Positions 52,955 through 62,022 of a stretch of DNA of 64,000 bases are shown one piece after another (the first letter of the stretch is position 1; each line of letters begins with the position of its first letter). Both the position numbers and the translations under genes were made by a program. The stretch is from Sphingomonas yabuuchiae (GTDB lineage Bacteria; Pseudomonadota; Alphaproteobacteria; Sphingomonadales; Sphingomonadaceae). The stretch is taken from positions 1-64,000 of the forward strand of contig NZ_LDTF01000048.1 in the NCBI RefSeq assembly GCF_001477495.1. The letters run 5' to 3'. The notes under the pieces were generated by a model. That model was not told the origin of the DNA and did no database searches. It saw only the letters and a list, made by a program, of their open reading frames with translations.

Positions 52955-53221
52955 ATGTCGCGCCATCAGCGGATCATCATAGACTTGTCGCTCCACATCC
53001 TGCGCGGGGCCGCCGCGCGGTCGGGCAAGGGCAAGGTCGACACCATAGAGGTGCGGCTCGCGCTTCGCTGCCTGATCGCGCATTGTCCGGAGCGCTGGCC
53101 GCTCGACATGTTCTGGAACTCCGCCGGAACCGATCACGACATTGGACGCGCCCAGGGCTGCACCGCGGCGCTGAATGGGATCGTGAGACAACTTGGATTG
53201 AGTGGGTCAGACCAGCTTTGA
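52955..53221 (+). CDS. hypothetical protein downstream of dnaE2
   Basis: An 88-residue soluble protein with ALRCLIAHCPERWPLDMFWN and HDIGRAQGCTAALNGIVRQLG, starting 6 bp after dnaE2 and so presumably in its operon. Family unknown. The last codons coincide with a possible attachment-site repeat (53189-53200), so the C-terminus may have been altered by insertion of the adjacent element. Confidence 0.6.
   Translation: MSRHQRIIIDLSLHILRGAAARSGKGKVDTIEVRLALRCLIAHCPERWPLDMFWNSAGTDHDIGRAQGCTAALNGIVRQLGLSGSDQL
53189..53200 (+). repeat. candidate element attachment repeat, right side
   Basis: CAACTTGGATTG, 11 of 12 identical to 57360-57371 on the other side of the integrase-bearing element. This short match could be chance. 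Confidence 0.2.
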
Positions 53222-53390
53222 GTCAGCAAATAAGCCTGACGCGGCAAATTCTACAGAATTTAGGCTGCATTTAAATATATTTGTCGCATCTATATTCGGC
53301 TGTAATATCTAGCTCACAAAATCAAAAAGTACATCCGCATTTCCCTCAGAAAAGGAAGAACTCTTCTCGATATTTTTTATGTCATATTTG

Positions 53391-53420
53391 GGCGGTGAGG
53401 GTGTATTAACCCCCACCGCC
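53391..53420 (-). terminator. hairpin downstream of the HUH-like gene
   Basis: GGCGGTG and CACCGCC form a stem, extended by G/C pairs, around an AT-rich loop, 8 bp past the stop of the leftward gene. An AT-rich but not pure-T stretch follows. The sequence from about 53265 to 53390 is strikingly AT-rich compared with the flanks and contains no gene. Confidence 0.6.
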
Positions 53421-53428
53421 ACAAAACA

Positions 53429-54841
53429 TCAGCGCCTCCGCCGGCCATTACCGCCTCGACTGCTGCCATATCGACTGCTGGGACCTGTTACATCGCCGCG
53501 GCGTCCGCGCCCGGAACGACGTTCACTGGACCTGCTGCTGCCCGTACCGCGCGTTGACGCCGGTTTTGCAGATTTACGACGGCGCGGCTGCTCAACCTCC
53601 TCTTCATTATCAGGTTCGTCGTCCGTCACATCTTCAAATTCGGTGTTCTCCGCCATTAGCTCGAGAAAACCGTCAAGGTTGTCGGCCACGTCTTCCGAAC
53701 TGAGGGGACTGCTGACAGCCGGGACGGCGTCAGCTGGCGTCGCCGTCGACACATCGCCGTGCGACGGTGCAACAGGCGTGGAAGCCACAGCAGTTGGCTC
53801 AACCCTGGTTTTGCGCAAAGCGCGGCAGTCGATTTGCCAGGGGCCATACCGACGGGTGCCATGGACTGCCCGCACATCCGACCAAAAACCGGCAAAGTCG
53901 AAGCCGGCCGGCAACGCCGCTGCTTGGGCTCGGCTGCGGTGGTACAGCGCCAAGTCGCGCAATAGGTCATTCTTGATGGCACATGCCCCGCCAATGGCCA
54001 CCAAGGTGTCTTTGAAAGGCACCTGGCTGAGGCCTTCGAGCATGCGCAAGGCGAGCTCGGGGGTGTAATCCCGCTGAATGTCGCGCTGGTCCACCCTACC
54101 GTTCTTAAGCTTAATGCGGTTTTTGGCGCTGTTGGGCTGCTTGATGAGATAGTGCAATGCTCGCGAAATACTCTCCTCATGAAGGAGTGGGAGAATGTGC
54201 ACCGGCTTACCTCCCAGTGACGAATGCCATGCGCCAGAGCTATTGTGTTCTGCCATCAATGTGCGGGGACAGAAGTCGTTATGATCGGTCCAGCCAAAGC
54301 CATGCACGTGGGGCATGATGAGACGGGAGCGCCGAACAGACCCGGCGGGGAGCTCCGTGGAAGCCAAGTGGGTGCCGTGTTCCAGCAACTGCATTTGCCA
54401 GGACGGGCTGATGCACGAATTGTCCTCGTAGTTGGAGACAGGTTGCATCTCCAGGCGTAGAATGGCCGACACGCCATCCCATTTGCGGATCATGTTGGTG
54501 GCTTTCAGCATGATGGCTTTGGAACGCAGGTCAGGTTTGGCGTCAGTTGTGAGAAAAGTGTCATCAAAGCCGGTGACGAAAAAGAAATGTCGATGGGGAT
54601 GCTGTAGGCGTTCGGATTGAATACGCGCTTCAAGGTACAGGGCGGTATGACGAGTGATTCGCAGGTCGCTGGCTAGCATGTTTTCAGCGCGAGCCTCGAT
54701 GCCCAGCGCAGCCTTCATCACTAGCTTCTGGAGGTCAGTGCCGTTCATACCTTCAATAGCGGCGTTGCATTTGTCGCGCATGACCTTCAAACGGTTCATT
54801 CCGCGCACCTCAGGGAGTATGTCTGACGAATAATTACGCAT
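53429..54841 (-). CDS. putative HUH-endonuclease replication initiator
   Basis: A 470-residue protein. Three blocks resemble HUH replication initiators in the right order: a strand motif HRHFFFVTGFDDTF (about 85-98), the two-histidine motif MPHVHGFGW (H178, H180) and YLIK in ALHYLIKQPN (Y231, K234). Residues 360-470 are low-complexity, first acidic then a basic RG/SR-rich tail. It may nick DNA to start rolling-circle replication of the excised element. The frame starts at a TTG (54910); ATG 54841 is preferred though the ribosome site is weak. I could not place it in a named family, so this rests on motifs only. Confidence 0.6.
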   Translation of the reverse strand: MRNYSSDILPEVRGMNRLKVMRDKCNAAIEGMNGTDLQKLVMKAALGIEARAENMLASDLRITRHTALYLEARIQSERLQHPHRHFFFVTGFDDTFLTTDAKPDLRSKAIMLKATNMIRKWDGVSAILRLEMQPVSNYEDNSCISPSWQMQLLEHGTHLASTELPAGSVRRSRLIMPHVHGFGWTDHNDFCPRTLMAEHNSSGAWHSSLGGKPVHILPLLHEESISRALHYLIKQPNSAKNRIKLKNGRVDQRDIQRDYTPELALRMLEGLSQVPFKDTLVAIGGACAIKNDLLRDLALYHRSRAQAAALPAGFDFAGFWSDVRAVHGTRRYGPWQIDCRALRKTRVEPTAVASTPVAPSHGDVSTATPADAVPAVSSPLSSEDVADNLDGFLELMAENTEFEDVTDDEPDNEEEVEQPRRRKSAKPASTRGTGSSRSSERRSGRGRRGDVTGPSSRYGSSRGGNGRRRR

Positions 54842-55031
54842 GGCGAATTCTTTCGTGAAAGCGCACAGATCCGCTAACGGAGGCGCATAACGCTCCGCTG
54901 GATGGCGCAAACTGTGCTTTTTGATTTTCTACCTTACCTATAGAAAAGGCATTTCAAGGCCTGCTCTGCGTAAGGCGGTATTATTTTACGGACGTGCAGC
55001 GGCGCGTCCGCCAACTGCATCGTTGTAAATA

Positions 55032-55289
55032 TTAATGGTGGTGATTGGCTCGCACGGCCGATGCATCATGCGGTTGAGCCATTGATTGCGGCTGATCGCA
55101 CAGTTCTTGGATGCTTCGCGTCAGGATCAATCGCCGACGTCCCACCCTGATGGTGCGCAGAGTGCCATCCCCGATCAGTTTGTAGACGGTGGTGCGGCCA
55201 ATGCTTAGCGCCTTGGCCGCATCCGAGATGCGCATGACGAGCGTGTCGTGTGTAACGCTGCTGGCTTTCGCCTCGTATGATGCATTCAT
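55032..55289 (-). CDS. excisionase-type helix-turn-helix protein
   Basis: An 85-residue DNA-binding protein of the MerR/Xis-like HTH_17 type: LVMRISDAAKALSIGRTTVYKLIGDGTLRTIRVGRR is the characteristic winged HTH. The AGGAGGT ribosome site fixes the ATG at 55289. Probably a recombination directionality factor or regulator for the adjacent integrase. Confidence 0.82.
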   Translation of the reverse strand: MNASYEAKASSVTHDTLVMRISDAAKALSIGRTTVYKLIGDGTLRTIRVGRRRLILTRSIQELCDQPQSMAQPHDASAVRANHHH

Positions 55290-55380
55290 TCGTACCTCCT
55301 CACCCGCCTCCCTGGCGGGTAAGAAGTCTTTTATGCCGACTCTAGAAACCGGCGTTAATCGCAACTTTGCGCAATTATCG

Positions 55381-55395
55381 ACATAATAATTATGT
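55381..55395. promoter_or_regulatory. inverted repeat upstream of the HTH gene
   Basis: ACATAA-TAA-TTATGT is a perfect 6-bp inverted repeat overlapping the stop of the 218-residue gene and 92 bp upstream of the HTH gene. It is a possible operator or Xis/Int site; pattern only. Confidence 0.3.
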
Positions 55396-56046
55396 AAGTG
55401 ATTGAATAATCTGCAAGACATTTTCGCTTGGGTCGTCCCGCATAATATCATTCCATACGTTATCAAACTTTCGACATAAAGTAGTAGAAGTTAGTCCTAC
55501 TTTTGCGTCTAAATTTTTCGCTAGGCTATGCATCGTCGGGAAATTGCTCACGTTGAGTTTCCCTGCCTTCGCCAGTCCGATCAAAATAATCCACAGCTTG
55601 TCCCACTCATCGGTTTTGGGCTTTCTCCCGGCGTTTGACCGGGGGGCAAGAGCAGGCGGCTCAGACTGAGACGCAAATTCGGCATCGATCTCCGCTTTGA
55701 GAAAACGGACGCCAGAAAATAATCTATATGTCTTTGGCTTTGCGTTGCTGATTACGACGAAGTCACCCCTATTCCATTTCCAGGCGTTCATCATTCCACG
55801 CGTGCGGTGGCCGGCATATCGCCACAGCGCCTTAGAAACCGGCACGAATTCCTCTTTGTTGATTTCAGCGGGGCGCAGTTCCCATGCCTCATTTGGTGTC
55901 GCGCCCCGCGCATTGAAAGTCACATTGGCTTCTGCCGTGATGAAACCATCGCGTAAGAGTTGCGCTATGTCCCGCTTCAAACTATCCGCGCCACGAATTT
56001 TTCGATATTTTTCAAGAACTTCGTAAGCGGTATAGTAGTCTGTCAT
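55390..56046 (-). CDS. hypothetical protein of the integrative element (218 aa)
   Basis: A soluble protein. Residues 1-60 look like a winged-helix segment (YTAYEVLEKYRKIRGADSLKRDIAQLLRDG). A basic linker (APRSNAGRKPKTDEWDKLW) separates it from a helical C-terminal part (FPTMHSLAKNLDAKVGLTSTTLCRKFDNVWNDIM). Codon usage is clearly more AT-rich than that of the housekeeping neighbours. GGAGA precedes the ATG. Perhaps a regulator of the element; family unknown. Confidence 0.72.
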   Translation of the reverse strand: MTDYYTAYEVLEKYRKIRGADSLKRDIAQLLRDGFITAEANVTFNARGATPNEAWELRPAEINKEEFVPVSKALWRYAGHRTRGMMNAWKWNRGDFVVISNAKPKTYRLFSGVRFLKAEIDAEFASQSEPPALAPRSNAGRKPKTDEWDKLWIILIGLAKAGKLNVSNFPTMHSLAKNLDAKVGLTSTTLCRKFDNVWNDIMRDDPSENVLQIIQSLT

Positions 56047-56092
56047 TATTTATCTCCCCGTGAGCGGCAGTACCTCGGGGTGACTTCGTGAA

Positions 56093-57292
56093 TTATGCAG
56101 AATTGTGCAAGTAAGTTGACCAAGCGGCCATCAAATGCCGCCTTCGATCCACTGCAGATCCGCGCCGATACGCCCGTTCTGCTTTGTTTTGAATGGTATG
56201 CGCCAGTGCTTGCTCGATGATTTCGCGTGGAAAGTCGGTGCGATCGCCCGCCCAATCGCGGAAGGTTGAGCGAAAGCCATGGGTGGTGATGTCGCCGTGC
56301 CCCATGCGCCGCAGCAGCATCGCCATCGCCATGTTGCTGCGCGCTGCACCCGCTACGCCAAACACAGGGTCGGTGCGCTTTCGATTGCCGGCGGGTAACC
56401 GGTCCAGCACCGCCATGGCGGCGTCGCTTAAGGGAACAATGTGTTCGGCCCCGGCCTTCATGCGTTCGCCCGGCACCACCCACAGCTTGTTTTCGATGTC
56501 GATCTCGCCCCAGGTTGCGCCCAGGGCCTCGCCGCTGCGGGCTGCAGTCAGGATGGTGAACTCCAGACACCGCGCCGCCAATGCCGTGCGATTGCGCAGT
56601 TGTGCCATAAAGGCGGGGGCGTCGTGATAGGCCAGCGCCGCATGGTGATGGCGGGCAACCTTGGCCTGTGACGGCAGCAGCACCTGTAGATGGCCGCGCC
56701 AAGCGGCTGGGTTGGTGGCATCTCGTGGACGTAGCTTGCGCGCCATGGCCGCTGCTAGGACCTTCTCGATCCGACCTCGCACCCGCTTGGCGGTTTCCGC
56801 CTTGGTCAGCCAGATGGGTTCGAGTACCGCCAGCACGTCATCGGTCGAGATGTCGGCTAGGGGTTTAGCCAATAGCGAGGCTGCGTGATCGCGAAGGCTG
56901 CTGCGCCACTGCTGCCGGTGAATGGGGCTTTTCCAGCCATCCTCGACGCTGGCGATATACTGATCGGCAAACTCGCCGAACGTGAGGGGCGTGGGGGCGG
57001 GTTCAGCAGGCTGAGCGGGCAGGGCGTCTGCCAGCACGGAGCGGGGGTCTTTGCCCTCGGCCATGGCTTCGCGCATCTGCTGCGCCAGTTGGCGGGCGGC
57101 GGCCAGGGGCCGGTCGATGACCCGGCCCAGGCCAATCTCGATGCGCTTGCCCCCTTGCGTCACCATAAACACCCAGGACTTCGATCCGGCATTGGTGATC
57201 CGGAAATACAGCCCGCCGCCGTCGGCGTATCGGCCGGGCTTCTTGATGGATGCGACCTGTCTAGCGGTCAGCTTATTCAACGCGTGAGCCAT
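56093..57292 (-). CDS. tyrosine recombinase / integrase (P4 type)
   Basis: A 399-residue integrase. The N-terminal DUF4102 arm-binding domain (LNKLTARQVASIKKPGRYADGGGLYFRI), core-binding domain and catalytic domain follow in order. Catalytic residues are visible: Arg in TAARSGEALG, His-x-x-Arg in THGFRSTFRDW, His in ALAH and Tyr in ERAYRRG. P4-type integrases usually insert in tRNA or other gene 3' ends, but none is visible here. It is at the upstream end of the element, the usual place next to attL. Confidence 0.93.
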   Translation of the reverse strand: MAHALNKLTARQVASIKKPGRYADGGGLYFRITNAGSKSWVFMVTQGGKRIEIGLGRVIDRPLAAARQLAQQMREAMAEGKDPRSVLADALPAQPAEPAPTPLTFGEFADQYIASVEDGWKSPIHRQQWRSSLRDHAASLLAKPLADISTDDVLAVLEPIWLTKAETAKRVRGRIEKVLAAAMARKLRPRDATNPAAWRGHLQVLLPSQAKVARHHHAALAYHDAPAFMAQLRNRTALAARCLEFTILTAARSGEALGATWGEIDIENKLWVVPGERMKAGAEHIVPLSDAAMAVLDRLPAGNRKRTDPVFGVAGAARSNMAMAMLLRRMGHGDITTHGFRSTFRDWAGDRTDFPREIIEQALAHTIQNKAERAYRRGSAVDRRRHLMAAWSTYLHNSA

Positions 57293-57581
57293 GTCGTCCG
57301 TCGAACCTCTATGATGCCCAAAGTCATGCCCACTTTGTGCCCATATTGGTGCCCATTTTCAACTTGGCTTGCCGCGAAACTCGACGAACGGTGGCGAACA
57401 AGGCGGACGTCTGAGGGGGGGGCTACAATGCTGTATAAAGACGGAAAAATGGAACCTCTTTGGGCATTGGCGAACACCAGACGATGACGCAGTTCTGCGG
57501 ACACCTCTTCCGCCATATACCATTTTTTTACTGCATTATTTTTAGAAGATCGGCCCATTCTGATAGGGTTTTCGGCGGCCG
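57293..57581. other. integrase upstream region
   Basis: Contains two TTGGTGCCCAT/TTTGTGCCCAT-like motifs just upstream of the integrase (57334-57358), of the kind seen as integrase arm sites next to P4-type integrases. A candidate attachment repeat is at 57360-57371. No gene is supported. Confidence 0.35.
57360..57371 (+). repeat. candidate element attachment repeat, left side
   Basis: CAACTTGGCTTG; partner of 53189-53200. It lies about 70 bp upstream of the integrase start. Confidence 0.2.
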
Positions 57582-57929
57582 TTGACGGTCGTCGATGAAC
57601 CAGAGCATGTGAGCCAATACGGTGCCGCTGCATCTGAACATGACCTGCGGGAGGTATTCAGCGGGCTGCTTTACAAGACCGAATCCAGTTCCATCCACAC
57701 GGCGGTGGACACGCTGCGGCACTCCCTCGCGGTGCGTGTTATCTCTGCCAGCGCGGAGAATCCCGGCGAGGTCGAACGGCTCGCCCGCACCATGCAGGCC
57801 GTCGCGCACAGTCATGTGGACATAGCCTGGATATACCAGGGCTATACCCGCGAACGCTTCGCTGGCGCCGCAGCCGGCCAGGGCGACGGGGATTTCTCAT
57901 TATCGAACATGGCGCTGAACCCAGAGTAA
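57582..57929 (+). CDS. possible hypothetical protein (115 aa)
   Basis: An open frame with a protein-like pattern ([53 protein letters not shown]) and GC-rich third positions. It overlaps the end of the cysteine synthase-like gene on the other strand by 88 bp. The start is uncertain and no good ribosome site is seen. It could be a fragment of a longer gene interrupted by the element, or a shadow frame. Confidence 0.35.
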   Translation: MTVVDEPEHVSQYGAAASEHDLREVFSGLLYKTESSSIHTAVDTLRHSLAVRVISASAENPGEVERLARTMQAVAHSHVDIAWIYQGYTRERFAGAAAGQGDGDFSLSNMALNPE

Positions 57930-58972
57930 TGCGCTCGCCAGTCCAATCCGCGTGCGTCGAGCCATGAATCGTCGTAATAGGTGCAGCCGTAACGCTCGCC
58001 GCCATCGCACAGGATGGTGACGATTGAGCCGGTCTCCCGGCGCTTGGCCATCTCCTCCACCAGTTGGGCTACGGCCACGAGATTGGTGCCGGTCGACCCG
58101 CCGACCCGTCGTCCCAGTCGCGCCGACAGGGCCCGCATCGCACCGATGCTGGCGGCATCCTCGACCGCAATCATCCGGTCGATCACCGAGGGGATGAAGC
58201 TGGGCTCGACACGCGGACGCCCGATCCCCTCGATACAACTGCCGCACCCCTCGGGCAGTGACAGCGCCTGGCGGTCGGCAAAGTGCCGGTGGAAGACCGA
58301 ATGGACCGGGTCCGCGACGCAGAGCCGGGTGCCGTGCCGCTGATAGGCGATGTACCGCCCGATCGTCGCGGAGGTGCCGCCGGTTCCCGCGCCGCAGACG
58401 ATCCAGGCGGGCACGGGATATTCCTCCGCCGACATCTGCGCGAAGATGCTCTCGGCGATATTGTTGTTGCCGCGCCAGTCGGTCGCCCGCTCGGCATAGG
58501 TGAACTGGTCGAGATAGTGACCGCCCGTTTCCGCGGCCAGCCGGTGCGAAACGTCATAGACGGTGCGCGGATCGTCGACCGCGTGGATTTCGCCGCCATG
58601 GAAACGGATCGCATCCAGCTTGGGCGCGGCGGTCGAGGCGGGCACCACCGCGATGAAGCGCAGGCCCAGCATCTTGGCGAAATAGGCTTCGCTCACCGCC
58701 GTCGAGCCGGAGGACGACTCGATCACGCAGGTATCCGGCCCGATCCAGCCATTGGACAACGCATAGAGGAACAAGGATCGCGCCAGCCGGTGCTTCAGGC
58801 TGCCGGTCGGGTGGCTGCTCTCGTCCTTCAGGTACAGCGTGATCCCCGGATAGCGCGGCAGATCGACCCGGATCAGATGCGTGTCGGCCGAGCGGTTATA
58901 GTCCGCCTCGATCCGGTGGACCGCCTCGGCCCGCCAGGCGCGCAAGGTGCCCTCGTCGCGCTTAGCAAGCAT
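57842..58972 (-). CDS. PLP-dependent cysteine synthase-family enzyme
   Basis: A 376-residue fold-type II enzyme. The PLP lysine is in [11 protein letters not shown] (Lys about 60), the phosphate loop is [12 protein letters not shown] and [18 protein letters not shown] gives the Asn/Ser loop with the substrate. It resembles CysK/CysM-like synthases and more closely the longer group sometimes called L-cysteine desulfhydrase Cds1. The C-terminal 25 residues ([24 protein letters not shown]) look atypical and may have been replaced when DNA was inserted nearby. Overlaps the M3 peptidase gene by 11 bp. Confidence 0.85.
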   Translation of the reverse strand: MLAKRDEGTLRAWRAEAVHRIEADYNRSADTHLIRVDLPRYPGITLYLKDESSHPTGSLKHRLARSLFLYALSNGWIGPDTCVIESSSGSTAVSEAYFAKMLGLRFIAVVPASTAAPKLDAIRFHGGEIHAVDDPRTVYDVSHRLAAETGGHYLDQFTYAERATDWRGNNNIAESIFAQMSAEEYPVPAWIVCGAGTGGTSATIGRYIAYQRHGTRLCVADPVHSVFHRHFADRQALSLPEGCGSCIEGIGRPRVEPSFIPSVIDRMIAVEDAASIGAMRALSARLGRRVGGSTGTNLVAVAQLVEEMAKRRETGSIVTILCDGGERYGCTYYDDSWLDARGLDWRAHYSGFSAMFDNEKSPSPWPAAAPAKRSRV

Positions 58973-60998
58973 CGGCGGTCAGCCCGTGGCGCACCAGCAT
59001 CGCCCGCCGATCGGCGTCGCGCCCGCGAAAGGCGCGGAAGCTTTCGGCCGCCGGGCGGCTGGCACCGCGCGACAAGACCTCGGTGCAGAACCGTGCGGCC
59101 ACGCTCCGGTCGACGAGCCCCGCTTCGGCGAAACGCTGGAACCCGTCGGCGGCCAGCACCTCGGCCCACAGATAGCTGTAATAGCCCGATGCATAGCCGC
59201 CCGCAAAAATATGCGTGAAGGCGTGTGGAAAGCGATGCCAGGCGGGCGGGTGGACCACGGCCACCTCATCACGCACCGCCTCGATCACCTCGATGGGATC
59301 GCGGCCCAACGTACCCATGTGCAGGATCAGATCGAAAAGGGCGAACTCGACCTGTCGGACGATGAACATACCCGAAAGGAAATGCCGCGCGGAAACCAGC
59401 CGGTCGAACAATTCATCCGATAGCGGCGCGCCGGTTTCGTGATGACCCGACATGTCGCGCAATATGGTGTGGTCCCAGGCGAAATCCTCCATCAGCTGGC
59501 TGGGCAGCTCGATCGCATCCCATTCGAAGCCGTTGGTCCCCGCAATGTTGGGACGGTCGACCTGGGTGAACAGATGATGCAGGCAGTGCCCGGTCTCGTG
59601 GAGGAACGTCACCACTTCCTTATGGCTGAGCAGCGACGGGCTGCCAGGCATCTTCGGCGCGAAGTTGCAGACCAGATAGGCGACCGGCACCCGCTGGACA
59701 TTGCCATCGTTCAGCCGAGGCCGCGCCTGCGCCATCCAAGCCCCGCCGCGCTTGCCCGCGCGGGCGTGCAGGTCGACATAGACGCCTGCGAACACTTGTC
59801 CTTGGTCGTCCGCCACGTCGTAATAGCAGGCATCGGGGTGATAGACCGCGACATCGGGACGCACGATCAGGGTGATGCCGAACAGCCGGTCGAGCAGGTT
59901 CTTCCAGCCCGCGATCACATTCTCGACCGGGAAATGCGCGCGCAACGCCTGCTCGTCGACCGCGAATTGCGCCTCGCGCAGCCGCTCCGCGACGTACGCG
60001 ACGTCCCAGGGCTGGAGGTCCTCTATGCCCAGATGCTCGGCGGCATAGCTGGCGAGCGCGGCGAATTCGAGTTCGGCCGCTGGTTTCGCCCGACGCGCCA
60101 GATCGCGCAAAAAGGCCAGCACCTCGCCCGCATTCGGCGCCATCTTGGTCGCCAGCGACCATTCGACCGGATCGGGAAAGCCGAGGAGCCGAGCCCCCTC
60201 TTGCCGCCGATCGAGGATTGCGGCGATCCGCGCCGAATTGTCGAACCGGCCAGCATAAGGCCCCTGATCGGAGGCACGCGTGCCGGATGCCGCATAGACC
60301 CGTTCGCGTAGGCCCCGATCCGCCGCGAAGCTCATGACCGCGTTGACGTGCGGCATCTGAAGCGTGATGACCCAGCCCGGCGAGTTCCTGGCCTTTGCCG
60401 CTGCCGCAAACATCGCCTTGTCCGCATCCGACAATCCGGCGAGCAGACGTTCGTTCTCGACATGCTCGAACCAGGCATCGGTCGCATCCAGCATGGCATT
60501 GCCGAAATCGGTCGACAGCTGCGACAGCTCCACCGACAGCGCGGCGAAGCGGGCCCGGTCCTCGGCCTCCAAGGCGACGCCGGACAGGCGGAAGTCGCGG
60601 ATCATATGCTTGACCGCCGCACGATCCGCCTCGTGTCGCGTGGCAAAGTCGGGCGTCGAGGTCAGCGCGACGAGGACATCGTAGAGCGCGCGGTTCTGCA
60701 TCACCTGAAGATGGTTCTCGACCAGCCGCTTCTGCCCGGCAGCATAGGCGTCGCGCAGGTCCGGCGTGTCGGCGACCGCCTGCAGATGGGAAACGGCCGA
60801 CCAGACCGCCGCAAGGGCGGTGTCCGCACGCTCCAGCGGCATCCACGCATCGGCAAAGTCGGTCGGACGCCCCTCGACGATCCGCGCCACCACTGCACGG
60901 TGTTCGGCCAGCACCTGATCCAGCGCGGGGGCGATCTGGTCGGGGCGGATTTCATCGAAACGCGGCAAGGCCAGGGTGTCGAGCAACGGGTTCATCAT
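58962..60998 (-). CDS. M3-family oligopeptidase
   Basis: A 678-residue zinc metallopeptidase (oligopeptidase A/Dcp type). The zinc motif [11 protein letters not shown] carries both histidines and the catalytic Glu, and the third ligand Glu is downstream in [17 protein letters not shown]. It degrades short peptides in the cytoplasm, including signal-peptide remnants in E. coli. Three adjacent ATGs (61001, 60998, 60995) occur; the middle is taken for ribosome-site spacing (AAAAGG). The upstream part of the long frame is antiphase to trxB. Confidence 0.9.
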   Translation of the reverse strand: MMNPLLDTLALPRFDEIRPDQIAPALDQVLAEHRAVVARIVEGRPTDFADAWMPLERADTALAAVWSAVSHLQAVADTPDLRDAYAAGQKRLVENHLQVMQNRALYDVLVALTSTPDFATRHEADRAAVKHMIRDFRLSGVALEAEDRARFAALSVELSQLSTDFGNAMLDATDAWFEHVENERLLAGLSDADKAMFAAAAKARNSPGWVITLQMPHVNAVMSFAADRGLRERVYAASGTRASDQGPYAGRFDNSARIAAILDRRQEGARLLGFPDPVEWSLATKMAPNAGEVLAFLRDLARRAKPAAELEFAALASYAAEHLGIEDLQPWDVAYVAERLREAQFAVDEQALRAHFPVENVIAGWKNLLDRLFGITLIVRPDVAVYHPDACYYDVADDQGQVFAGVYVDLHARAGKRGGAWMAQARPRLNDGNVQRVPVAYLVCNFAPKMPGSPSLLSHKEVVTFLHETGHCLHHLFTQVDRPNIAGTNGFEWDAIELPSQLMEDFAWDHTILRDMSGHHETGAPLSDELFDRLVSARHFLSGMFIVRQVEFALFDLILHMGTLGRDPIEVIEAVRDEVAVVHPPAWHRFPHAFTHIFAGGYASGYYSYLWAEVLAADGFQRFAEAGLVDRSVAARFCTEVLSRGASRPAAESFRAFRGRDADRRAMLVRHGLTADAC

Positions 60999-61011
60999 CA
61001 TGCCTTTTCTC

Positions 61012-62022
61012 TCAAACCAGCGTGCCGGATTCCGCGCCCTCGGCCGCGATCGCATGCGTATTGTGGCCGGCCAGATATCGCTCGGCCTCCAGCGCTGCCA
61101 TGCAGCCCATGCCCGCCGAGGTAACGGCCTGGCGGAACAGCTTGTCCTGCACGTCACCCGCCGCGAACACGCCCGGTACGCTGGTCGCGGTCGAGCCGGG
61201 AGTGACGAGGATATAGCCCTCGTCATCCATATGAAGCTGTCCCTTGAACAGCGACGTCGCCGGGTCATGACCGATCGCGACGAACAGGCCGTGAACTGCT
61301 AGTTCCGATGCCGTGCCGTCACGGGTGTCGCGCAGCGCGACGCCGGTCACCCCCATGTCATCGCCCAGCACCTCTGCGACCTCGGCGTTCCAGATCATTT
61401 CAATTTTGGGATTGGCGTGAAGCCGCGCCTGGTTGGTGCGGTCGGCACGCAGGGTGTCGCGGCGATGGATCAGATAGACCTTCTCAGCGAAATTGGTGAG
61501 GTACAGTGCTTCCTCGACCGCCGTATTGCCACCACCGACCACCGCGCAGACCCGTCCGCGATAGAAGAAGCCGTCACAGGTCGCGCAGGCCGATACGCCG
61601 CGCCCGCGAAACCGGGTTTCGCTTTCCAGACCCAGCCAGCGCGCCGATGCCCCCGTCGTCACCACGATCGTATCGGCCGTATAGCGGGTGCCGCCATCGC
61701 CGATCGCGAGAAACGGGGTGCGGGTCAGGTCGACCTCGACGATCAGGTCACTGACGACATCGACGCCCGCCTTGCGGACCTGTTCGCCCATCCGTGCCAT
61801 CAGGTCGGGGCCGAGCACGCTTTCGTCGCCGGGCCAATTCTCGACCTCGGTGGTGATGGTCAATTGCCCGCCCGGCTGTGGCCCCTCGATCAGCCTGGGC
61901 GACAGCGCCGCGCGGGCGGCATAGACTCCGGCGGTGTAACCTGCCGGGCCCGAGCCGATAATCAGGACCTTGCTGTGCCGAATGTCCGACGCGCTATCGT
62001 CGTTCACCTCAGGCATCCGCAT
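61012..62022 (-). CDS. trxB: thioredoxin-disulfide reductase
   Basis: A 336-residue flavoprotein. FAD motif [16 protein letters not shown] near residue 22, active-site CATC (about 145-148), NADPH motif [13 protein letters not shown] and a second FAD motif [20 protein letters not shown]. Reduces thioredoxin with NADPH. The start overlaps the end of the unknown gene that separates it from trxA, so trxA, the unknown gene and trxB look like one operon. Confidence 0.95.
   Translation of the reverse strand: MRMPEVNDDSASDIRHSKVLIIGSGPAGYTAGVYAARAALSPRLIEGPQPGGQLTITTEVENWPGDESVLGPDLMARMGEQVRKAGVDVVSDLIVEVDLTRTPFLAIGDGGTRYTADTIVVTTGASARWLGLESETRFRGRGVSACATCDGFFYRGRVCAVVGGGNTAVEEALYLTNFAEKVYLIHRRDTLRADRTNQARLHANPKIEMIWNAEVAEVLGDDMGVTGVALRDTRDGTASELAVHGLFVAIGHDPATSLFKGQLHMDDEGYILVTPGSTATSVPGVFAAGDVQDKLFRQAVTSAGMGCMAALEAERYLAGHNTHAIAAEGAESGTLV

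Larger units (their letters stand above)
53391..57371 (-). mobile_element. small integrative element (approximate limits)
   Basis: Four leftward genes (integrase, unknown, excisionase-type HTH, HUH-like protein) in DNA more AT-rich than the neighbouring core genes. Limits are not proven. The right limit is taken at the terminator and the left at a weak 12-bp candidate repeat. No tRNA gene was seen at either side, and no conjugation or capsid genes are present, so it would need a helper to move between cells. Confidence 0.6.

Noticed and set aside
57334-57358. possible CRISPR-like short repeats (GTGCCCA) near the integrase
   Set aside because: Only two or three short copies without regular spacers; more likely integrase arm sites.
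57293-57600. tRNA gene as integration target
   Set aside because: No cloverleaf or GGTTCGA(A/T)TCC arm could be found on either strand next to the integrase.
60999-61268. N-terminal extension of the M3 peptidase frame
   Set aside because: It runs through the trxB 3' end in another phase, and the natural peptidase N-terminus ([10 protein letters not shown]) begins at 60998.
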